DNA of 61,062 nt. Source: Blastocatellia bacterium. Lineage in GTDB: Bacteria; Acidobacteriota; Blastocatellia; HR10. The position numbers were made by a program, and so were the translations under genes. The stretch spans positions 1-61,062 of the forward strand of contig DATLZR010000062.1 in the NCBI GenBank assembly GCA_035573895.1, read 5' to 3'. Under the pieces are notes generated by a model, which saw only the letters and a list, made by a program, of their open reading frames with translations, made no database searches and was not told the DNA's origin. How positions within the stretch are numbered: position 1 is the first letter of the stretch; every line of letters starts with the position of its first letter. Shown in pieces: positions 1 to 8,000 of this stretch.

Positions 1-3000
1 AAAACCCCCGCGTCAACCCCACCACCCCCTCGCCCCGCATCTGCTGCCCCAACCCCGTCTCGCACGCCGACAGCACCACCAGTTCCGCCCTCACCTTCAG
101 GTTGAACACCTCGTACACCTGCAGCAGCCCGTCCTCCCGCCCTTCCTCACTGCCCGACGGCAACGTCAGCACCAACCCCGAATACGACGGCGCCTGCTCG
201 TTGAGCACCCCATGCGTGGCAAAATGCACGTACCGATACCCCTCCAGCGCCTCTCCCTTCACGTTCTCCTCCCTCGCCTGCTCCCGCACATACAGCTTCA
301 CCTCCTCGGCCGAATAGAGCCTGGCAATCCCTTCCACCTCCCGACGGCTGTAGCGCAGCGGCGGCAGCTTCCTCAACTCTCCAAACGCGCTGCTGAGCGC
401 CCGCCCCACCGCGCTCTCCGATCTCGCCTCCCCATACACCGGATCGGCGTACGCCAGGAATGTCTTCTCCGGCCTCTCCTCCCCCGACCTCCACAACCCC
501 ACCCACACGCTCGCCGAAGGCACATAACTCACAGCATAACTCCGCACCAAATACGGCAGCCGACGCGGATCCTCCACCGTCAGTTCCCCACTTGTCAGCA
601 GCACCTCAAACGGCAAGTAGTACAACGCCCCATCCGGCACAACGAGCAAATGGCGCTTGCCCGCCAGCCACCTCTCCGCCGGCTCCACCAACTGCTGATA
701 CAGCCGCCGCCCGTTCACCACATAGTTCCCCCACGCCGTCCGCAACGGCCCCACGGCAATCGCCTCCCGCAGCCTCCTCACCCGCTCCCGAATCTCCTCC
801 GCCGCCCCAAGTCGAATCGCCTGAAACCCCTCCCGCGTGACGACGAAAAGAATTGCCCCCTCTCGACCCAGCACGTATTCCAAAAGCGCCGTCTGCTCAT
901 CCAGCCGAGCCTGCACCTCCCGCACCCCCACCGGCTCCGGATACTGCAGCTCGGCATAGCGCGGATGCCTCCGCCGAATCTCCAGCTCAAGCTGCTGCCG
1001 CTCCTCATCGGCCCGCTTGAGCGCTTCCTCCAAAGCGGCAATCTCTCGCGCCTTGGGACGAGCCCGCGCATGAGCCCGAAGAAGCTCCCTCTGAATCCCC
1101 GCAATTCGCGCATGAATGGCCCGCTCCCGAGCCTTCAACTCCGGAGCAATCCCCGAGGTGACCTCAATCCGCGCCTCCGCCAGCAGCTCCAAAAGGCTCC
1201 GCGCCCGCGCCCGCTCGCTCGCCTCAAATGCCCGAAGATCGTGCCCTCGACCCGGCTCCCGCTCGTGCAACTGCAAAAGCAGGTCAATGTAGAACTCGTA
1301 GTAGCCCCGCTTCGAGGCGAAGAAGGAGGCGCGAAGCTCCGGCCCCGGAGCCGCAGCCCGCAGCGATTCAAACAGCCGAAGCGCGTCTTCCAGATGCGCG
1401 CGCGCCTCAGCCAGATCCCCAAGCCCCCGCTTGAGCACGGCAAGACCACCAAGCACTGTAACCTCCCCATCCCGATTCCTAATGGCCCGATGAAGGGCAA
1501 GCGCCTGGCCGTAGTGTTCCAACGCCTTCTGCCTTTCTCCAAGAGCAAAGTACACATAGCCGATATTGTTGAGCGTCGTGGCCTCCGTGGCCCGATCCCC
1601 GACGGCCCGAAAGATGGGAAGCGCCTGAGTGTAGTACTCCAGCGCCTTCTGCCTCTCGCCAAGAGCAAAGTACACATAGCCGATATTGCCGAGCGTCGTG
1701 GCCTCCCCGGCCCGATCCCCTACGGCCCGAAAGATGGGAAGTGCCTGAGTGTAGTACTCCAGCGCCTTCTGCCTCTCGCCAAGATCGGCGTACACCTGGC
1801 CGATATTGTTGAGCGTCGTGGCCTCCTCGGTCCGATTCCCAACGGCCCGATGGAGAGAAAGCGCCTGGCTGTAGTACTCCAGCGCCTTCTGCCTCTCGCC
1901 AAGAGCGTTGTACACCAAGCCGATATTGCCGAGCGTCGTGGCCTCCCCGGCCCGATTCCCAACGGCCCGATGGAGAGAAAGCGCCTGGCTGAAGTACTCC
2001 AACGCCTTCTGCCTTTCTCCAAGAGCAGAGTACACCCCCCCCGATATTGCCGAGCGTCGTGGCCTCCTTGGCCCGATCTCCAAAAGCTCGAAAGATGGGA
2101 AGTGCCTGAGTGTAGTACTCTAGCGCCTTCTGCCTCTCGCCAAGATCGGCGTACACCTGGCCGATAATGTCGAGCATCGTGGCCTCCACCGCCTGATTTC
2201 CAACAGCTCGAAGGATGGGAAGTGCCTGAGTGTAGTACTGTAGGGCCTTTTGCTTCTCACCAAGATCGTCGTACACCCGGCCAAGGCCAATCAGCGTCAT
2301 GCCTTCTCCCTGACGATCTCCAAGAGCTTGAAAAAGCGGCAGCGCCCGAAGAAAGAAGTCCAGGGCATTCCGAGACTCACCCAAACGGATGAAGGAGAAG
2401 CCGACATTCCGAAAACACATCGCCGCCTGCTGCCGATCCCCCAGAGCCTGGAAGAGCCGCCCCGCTTCCTCATACTTCCCAATCGCCTGCCGAAGGGATT
2501 CCTCCGTGCCTTGAGCGCTGAGCAACACGGCCTGCGCAAACGCGCGCTCGGCCGCCACGCGCATCCGATCCTGCTCGCTTGCCGACCGCAACTCCTCTAT
2601 GCGAATCTCGTAGCGCCCTTTCGCTGCTCCCTTCTCAAGCGGCCGCACCTCAAGCTGATAGACCCCCGCCTCCTCCGCCACATGCGAGACGACCTCCGCC
2701 CCTTGCGTCCCCGTCGGACTGTCCATCTCGACGATCTCCCGACCGTCAGGCCCAAACAGCCGCACGACCACATCAATCCCTCGCTGCGCGACGACCACGC
2801 GCACGTACTGCCCACTCGCCAGCGTCAGCCGATAGACGTGCGCCTCGCCCCCGCTCATCTCCCGCTCAACCGGCGCCCCCAGGACAAGCTCCCCCTCCTG
2901 CTGCGGAGCCTTCGACGACTCCTGCTCAGTCTGACGCCAAACGCCCGAACGACCCATAGGCGCCGCCCACACTAGGGCCAACGCCACAAGACCAACGCAA

Positions 3001-3029
3001 AACCAAGCTGCTCCCCTTCGAGCGCGCAT
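1..3029 (-). CDS. Secreted PPC-TPR-CHAT protease-like protein, frameshifted, 3' end outside window
   Basis: A predicted exported protein with a caspase-like CHAT peptidase domain. It starts at ATG 3029 with a hydrophobic signal segment (residues about 7-25). A beta-rich region of about 100 residues resembling a bacterial pre-peptidase C-terminal domain follows, then at least eight 40-residue TPRs with the recurring core LGERQKALEYY. After the repeats a helical linker leads into a CHAT domain with the expected catalytic pair: His in HFATHG (near 225-205) and Cys in LSACETGLG (near 50-65). The chain is open at base 1. The frame breaks inside one TPR at a C8 tract (2035-2042). Other repeat copies are 18 nt across this point and this one is 19 nt, so a single extra C is the simplest cause. 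Removing it restores one frame from 3029 to 1. No partner gene is seen. CHAT proteins can be stand-alone proteases or effectors; the substrate is unknown. Confidence 0.85.
1480..2330 (-). repeat. 120-nt tandem repeats encoding TPRs
   Basis: About seven consecutive units of 120 nt (40 codons) lie inside the CHAT protein gene. Landmarks such as CGATATTG recur at 1561, 1681, 1801, 1921, 2042, 2163 and further on. Neighbouring units differ at few bases, which is much closer than TPRs normally are at DNA level, so recent unit duplication or gene conversion is likely. The unit starting near 1921 is 121 nt and contains the frameshift. Confidence 0.85.
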
Positions 3030-3362
3030 CGCTCACCTCCGAAAAAACCACCCGCGCGCTACGCCTGAAGCGCACGCGGGAGAAATGCTCTGGCTTGAGA
3101 CCTCATGCCGAAGCCCCCCACGGACCTGTTTAGCGCCCCTGGGAGCGCGCGCCTCCGGCAGGCTCGTTACCGGCCGGGCCGGGTAGGTCTGAGACGCCCG
3201 CGCTCCCCGGAAAGGCCGTTCTTCCTCCGCCACGCCAAACACATCTCCCTGCGATCCTCACTTTGACCGGACGGCTTTTTCAACCCTTCGGAGCCGCCTC
3301 CGGCTGGCCAAATTATCTCTCCACGCGACGCCCAAAGCAATACCCATTTTGACAGCCAAAGA

Positions 3363-3765
3363 GCCCGCGTCAGCGGGCGATTCGAGCGTAGCCTGGGGTG
3401 AGCGTAAGCGAACCCCGTTGAGATCAAACCTTGTTTCCGCGTGCGAGCCCGTATCAGCGGGCGGCCGAATTTAGCCTGGGGTGAGCGCCAGCGAACCCCA
3501 GGATCAGGAAGCCCACAAAAATTTCCCCCCAAGCCCGCGTCAGCGGGCGGCCAAATTTAGCCTGGGGTGAGCGCCAGCGAACCCCAGGACACGCGACGCC
3601 CCATATCTTCCCCCAAGCCCGCGTCAGCGGGCGGCCCATGCGGTTGAACCACACAGGTGTTGCCGGGCATGCGATGGGTGGCCCGATGGGTCGCCCCCTT
3701 CGGGGGCTTGCGGGGAAATGGCTGGGCGCCTGTTGTCCTAGGGCTCGCTTCGCTCGCCCTAGGCT
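3363..3765. repeat. Cluster of REP-like palindromic repeats
   Basis: The stretch 3030-3950 has no convincing gene and is mostly repeats. Four units begin with a palindrome of the type GCCCGCGTCAGCGGGC (3363-3378, 3447-3462, 3533-3548, 3617-3632). In the first three, a second hairpin follows, with CCTGGGGT pairing to ACCCCAGG (for example 3561-3588). Downstream are two further hairpins: GCCCCCTTCGGGGGC (near 3693-3707) and CCTAGGGC pairing with GCCCTAGG (near 3738-3764). Related copies lie near 11.93-12.12 kb and, inverted, near 17.96-18.02 kb. Confidence 0.8.
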
Positions 3766-3841
3766 AGACTCGCTCGCCCGCCTACGCGGGCACCGAGCAA
3801 TGAAGATTAACATAACCAAGGGGTCATAACACAACTCAACT

Positions 3842-3919
3842 AGGGATCAGACTTGCGTTTTTGCGTGGGAAAACACCTGTCACCCAAGGCGGAATTACGC
3901 AAGACGCAAGCCTGACCCC
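3842..3919. repeat. Short inverted-repeat-bounded element A (MITE/REP-like)
   Basis: The left end reads GGATCAGACTTGCGTTTTT and the right end is roughly its reverse complement (GACGCAAGCCTGACCCC). A near-identical pair of ends bounds a longer segment at 4583-4720. There is no coding content. The compact terminal inverted repeats suggest a non-autonomous mobile or REP element. No transposase lies in the window. Confidence 0.6.
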
Positions 3920-3950
3920 GAAGAATGACCCCGAAGAAAACTCCTTCTCG

Positions 3951-4508
3951 TCACTTCTTGCTATCTTCCACCTCGGTTGTTGGCTCCACTCCCGTTTTCA
4001 CTCGCAGAGTCCCGAGCAAAGCACGGTATCGGTTCTTGTCTGCCTCAAGCAGAACGGCGCCAGCCTTCTCTGCGTCCTTATACTCGATCAGGATTTGATG
4101 CTCACGCTTCTTTGAGAGGAGAATGGGAGCCGCGAATACCCCTATGAGCGTCACACCAAGAATCACTGTTTCCTTGATTCTTCGGCGAACGTTTTGCCCA
4201 TAGGTGATCCTCGTGACTGAGGTATAGGGGAAGGATGTCCTTCTCTCATCCTGCCTGAGGACGATACTCTTGGTTTGATCATCGAAAACCACTTCGATTC
4301 GAGATTTGTGCTTAAACTCGGCTGTCCCACCCAAAAACTTAACCTTCTCAAAGGTCGCGTTCTGAGCAAACGAAGAAACGGCAACCTGCGTGATGATCAG
4401 AATCGAACCCAGCTTTCTCGTTTTCACGAACGTGTTGGCCACTTTCAGCATATTGCTTAAACTTCGTAGGAGCTTGCTGTCTACTCTTGCCGGAACTGAA
4501 TGCCTCAT
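3951..4508 (-). CDS. Small exported/membrane protein of unknown function
   Basis: A 185-residue protein with a good ribosome binding site (GGAGGT, 8 nt before ATG 4508). It has a long basic N-terminus, a hydrophobic segment ending in SSFAQ that could be a signal sequence (residues about 33-49), a beta-rich stretch (about 50-110), and a second hydrophobic segment VILGVTLIGVFAAPILL (about 115-131) followed by a basic, helical C-terminus. No family was recognised. The gene sits exactly between two inverted-repeat elements (3842-3919 and 4583-4720) that share ends, so the segment could have moved as a unit. That is inference. Confidence 0.65.
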   Translation of the reverse strand: MRHSVPARVDSKLLRSLSNMLKVANTFVKTRKLGSILIITQVAVSSFAQNATFEKVKFLGGTAEFKHKSRIEVVFDDQTKSIVLRQDERRTSFPYTSVTRITYGQNVRRRIKETVILGVTLIGVFAAPILLSKKREHQILIEYKDAEKAGAVLLEADKNRYRALLGTLRVKTGVEPTTEVEDSKK

Positions 4509-4582
4509 AGCTCGTTACCTCCTATTCCCTCTGGCATTCCTGATCTTTCCATAAAAGCATCTAAGAAATTCAACCTGAGTAT

Positions 4583-4720
4583 AAGGGGTCAGACTCGCGT
4601 TTTTGCGTATCGTTGAAACGGATTGTGAACTCTAGGACCCCGAAGTTCCCTAGGTTTTTGTTTGGGACAACTCCTGCCAACCTCTGTCTGCAGAATTACG
4701 CAAGACGCAAGCCCGACCCC
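4583..4720. repeat. Inverted-repeat-bounded element B
   Basis: The left end GGGGTCAGACTCGCGTTTTT and the right end (ACGCAAGACGCAAGCCCGACCCC type, 4698-4720) are imperfect reverse complements and match the ends of element A. The interior differs from element A and is about 90 bp. It overlaps the 3' part of the small reading frame starting at 4930, consistent with insertion into, or replacement of, that gene's end. Confidence 0.6.
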
Positions 4721-4930
4721 GAAGTTTTCGAATTTTGAAGTTTTAAGCCTTGTGACTGGAAGGGAAGAGCGTTGCTGAGAAATCCCAACGGCGCCAAGAG
4801 CCAAAAGGAGGCAAAGACCGACAGCGATTTTCCCCTGGGAGCGCCCGCAAGATTCGGGCAGAGGCACACGACATGCATGCGCTTCGTGTGTAAATTCAGT
4901 GGCAAATTGTCCTGGAGCGTATTTCCTCAT
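4589..4930 (-). CDS. Small putative membrane-anchored protein, 3' end probably replaced by repeat element
   Basis: ATG 4930 has a good ribosome binding site (GGAGGG, 4 nt upstream). The first 60-70 codons include a basic stretch and a hydrophobic segment IAVGLCLLLALGAVGIS. From about 4720 on, the frame runs through the inverted-repeat element, so the last 40 or so residues are probably not original sequence. No family was recognised. It could be a decayed gene or a chance frame; the start signal is the best support. Confidence 0.35.
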   Translation of the reverse strand: MRKYAPGQFATEFTHEAHACRVPLPESCGRSQGKIAVGLCLLLALGAVGISQQRSSLPVTRLKTSKFENFGVGLASCVILQTEVGRSCPKQKPRELRGPRVHNPFQRYAKTRV

Positions 4931-5013
4931 ACGTCCCTCCTTGCACGGGCGAGGACAAATGCTCATTTGTCCTCCGAAGCAGGTCATGCATCGGTATTTG
5001 TTGTCTCCCATCC

Positions 5014-8000
5014 TTACATCTCAGGCAACAGAAAGAACTCCTTAACCTGCCGGGAGTCTCCCTTTTCCTGAGCCCGCCTTCGCTCTCTTACGGCTTCCAC
5101 CCGGGCCTGGCATTTGATGCAGCGCTCTGCCGAGGGAATTGCGCGCAGCCGCTCGATCGGGATGGGCTCGCGGCACCGCGCGCAGATGCCATAGTCTTCG
5201 GTATCGAGCCGGCGAAGGGCGGCCTCCAGAGAGGGAATCTGTTCCTCGAGAAGGGACAAAACGGCGAGGACTTTCTCTAACTCATAAGTGTTCGCGCTAG
5301 TGTTCGCCCTGGAGCTGGAGTAGACGATGACGTCACGTTCTTCAATTGCCTCGGTTCGGAGCTGGTGAAAGCCTTCCGTAAGTTTCCTGTAGATGCTGAG
5401 GAGGCGGTCGCGTTCCGCAAGCAGTAGGGCACGTAACTCCTCGCGATCATCCGCGCTGAGAGGCCCTCGCGACCGCGATTCCTGGTCAGCATGAGAGTTA
5501 TCCCATGGCTGCGAAGTTGAGGAGAACAGCTCAATAGATTGAACGGGTACGGCGGGTCGCCCTTCGCCGGAAGAGGGTTGGATGTCCGGCCTGGATGTGC
5601 TGCGTCGCGCGGGGGGAGCTGCAAGAGACAGCTCAGACGTGCCCGCATCTGAGTGAACCGGCCGGCATGAGGCGATAGCTTCGGGCCGCTCGCCCGCTTT
5701 GATGTTCTCGGCCATTCGGATAATCTCCTCGACGAGCGGATGCGGCGGCGCGTCATCGCCTTCGTCTTCTGGAGCAGAGAATCTTCCTCTTGGCCGGATC
5801 CCCAGGCGTCCCAGCTCTTGCACAACGCGCGCCATGGTGGCTTCACGATCCCGGTAGAATTCCGATCCCCGGATGCGGATGAAGCGCCAGCCGAGACGCT
5901 CAAGTACAGCCTGTCGCTCGAGGTCCTCCGGGATTTTTTCCATCGGATGCCACCGATCTCCATCGCATTCGATGGCGACGCGACCACCCTCGCCTTCGAC
6001 GACAAGGTCAATGCGATAGGATCCGACGGGCCACTGCGCGCGCACTCGATAACCTTTCGCGCTCAGCCACTCCAACACCTCGCGCTCGAAAGGCGATTCG
6101 GTTCGTTCGGCTTCCGCGCCGATGCCGTGGAGCAGTTCTTCGGGACTTTTATACGCCCACCGTGCGAATTCGATCAGCTCTCGTCGGAGATCGCCTTCTT
6201 TGAGGTCGGTGGCGGGATCGAGCGAGTAGACGACCCAGAGCTGGTCTCGGGCTCGGCTGGCGGCGACGTTGAAGCGCTGTTTGAACCGGTCGTCGTTGCG
6301 TAAGGGCAGTGGTCCTTCCGGACTCGGACCGTCCACGAGAGAGATGAGCACGACGTCCCGTTCGTCGCCCTGGAACTGAGCCGGGTTGCCGCAAAGCAGC
6401 CTCCGCTCTTCCAGCTTGCGCTCAAGCTCAGGATCATTGAGGCAGACCTGGCGCACCAGGCGCTCGATGAGTTTTGCCTGCTCATCCCCTACCATGGAAA
6501 TGACGCCGATGGTTTTCCCGTCATAGGTCGGATGATCCAGCATGGCGAGAATGAGCGCGGCGATCGTCTCCGCTTCCTCCTCGTTGACTTTCGCATGGGC
6601 AGTCCCCCTCACCCGATGGGGAACCACCGCCGGTTTGAGCGGCACGCTGCCGGACTCGCGTAGCGGGCGGATGCGCCCGCCGTAGCAGAGTCTGTTGCTG
6701 AACGCAATGATCTCGGGCACGCAGCGGAAGTGTTCCGTCAGCATGAGCGCGCCGCCGAAGGATTCGCGCGCGAGATCGTAAATGGAACGCCGGCCATCGT
6801 AGAGGTGGGCATTGGGGATGCCGCGAAGATATTCGGCTTGAAGGCGCTCGATAGCGCGCAGTTCCTGACCTACGCCCTCGGGGCTAACCTGTTCATGGTC
6901 GCCGACAACGACCACCTGGTCGCCGAGGTAGAGCGCGATGAGGCCGAGGAGGTCGCACTGACTCGCTTCGTCCACGATGACGACATCGAAGCACGTGGCG
7001 GTAGGGTCCATCTGTTCAGCTACGCGCGCAAGCGGCATGATCCAAACGGGGACGGCATCTTTCGCCCGTGCGAGTAGCCGCGCGGCTTCGGCTCGAAGTC
7101 TCGGCGCCGAGCGACCTGTCCCCTTGCCCAGTCGCCGCATCGTGTTCAGCCAGCCGACGAGCGCTTGCCTTTGCTCCGGCGTGGTTTTCCCGATGCGATA
7201 TGCCCAGGTGCGGCAGTTCACAAGCTCGGCGGTGATCCTGTGAAGTTGCTTCATGCACTGTTCAAGCCGGTTTTGAATCTCCTGGATGGACGTCTCGGAA
7301 CGATGAACGAGTTCCTGATGCAGTTGTCGCCAGAGCCAGGCGGCTTCAGGATCACCGGGAAGCGCATCACCTCCGTGCACACCGCGCCGCGCGCGAATGG
7401 CTTCGGCCCAGGCGGGAGCGAATCGGGAGAGCCGTTCGAGCAACTCCTCGCGGCGTCGAAGGTGGACGTATTTCTCGTAGAGCTTGCAAAGCCGCGCGTA
7501 GGCCGCACGATAACGGGCTGGGTCACGACCGGCGAGCGCATCGCGGAGGGCTGCGGCGGCCGTGCCGGGAGAGGGTTCACCGAGGCGATTCCTCGCTTCC
7601 TGAATGCGCTGCTTGGCATCGCGGTGGTGGAGAAGAAGGATCATGGCGGTCAAGGCCCGGGGCAAGGCATCCGACAGAAACTCTCCGAGTCCGCGCAGGC
7701 GGTGTTCCGCATCCTGCGGCAGCGAAATTTCTCCGCAAGCGCGATCCCAGTGGAAGCCAAGCGGGAGAAGCCTTTCCTGTAAACGAGCAATTTCTTCCTT
7801 CACCGACAGCAGCCGGCGGATGCGCGAAGCACGCTGGCGAATTTCGTTCTCGGGCTGCGGACCGAGATCATCGGCCGAAGGGCCGCCGTGCTGAGTGATG
7901 AGATACCCCCAGGCGTTACGGAGCTGCTGGCGCTGCCTCTGGATCGCCGCCTCTGCCGCGAGCGCCTGGAAGTGCTCGACCATCCGGGGCTGTCCGGAGG

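Noticed and set aside
1479-2040. Minus-strand continuation of the first CHAT frame past the C8 tract
   Set aside because: The sequence after the shift (GVLCSWRKAEGVGVL type) is an out-of-frame reading of TPR DNA and not a real domain.
212-2167. Long plus-strand reading frame of about 650 codons
   Set aside because: It is antisense to the TPR/CHAT gene, rich in Pro, Arg and His, and owes its length to the 120-nt repeats and high GC.
1480-2330. Possible CRISPR-like array
   Set aside because: The 120-nt units have no spacer-repeat alternation and translate into TPRs.
4772-5071. Plus-strand frame opposite the small protein at 4930
   Set aside because: No ribosome binding site and no protein-like composition.
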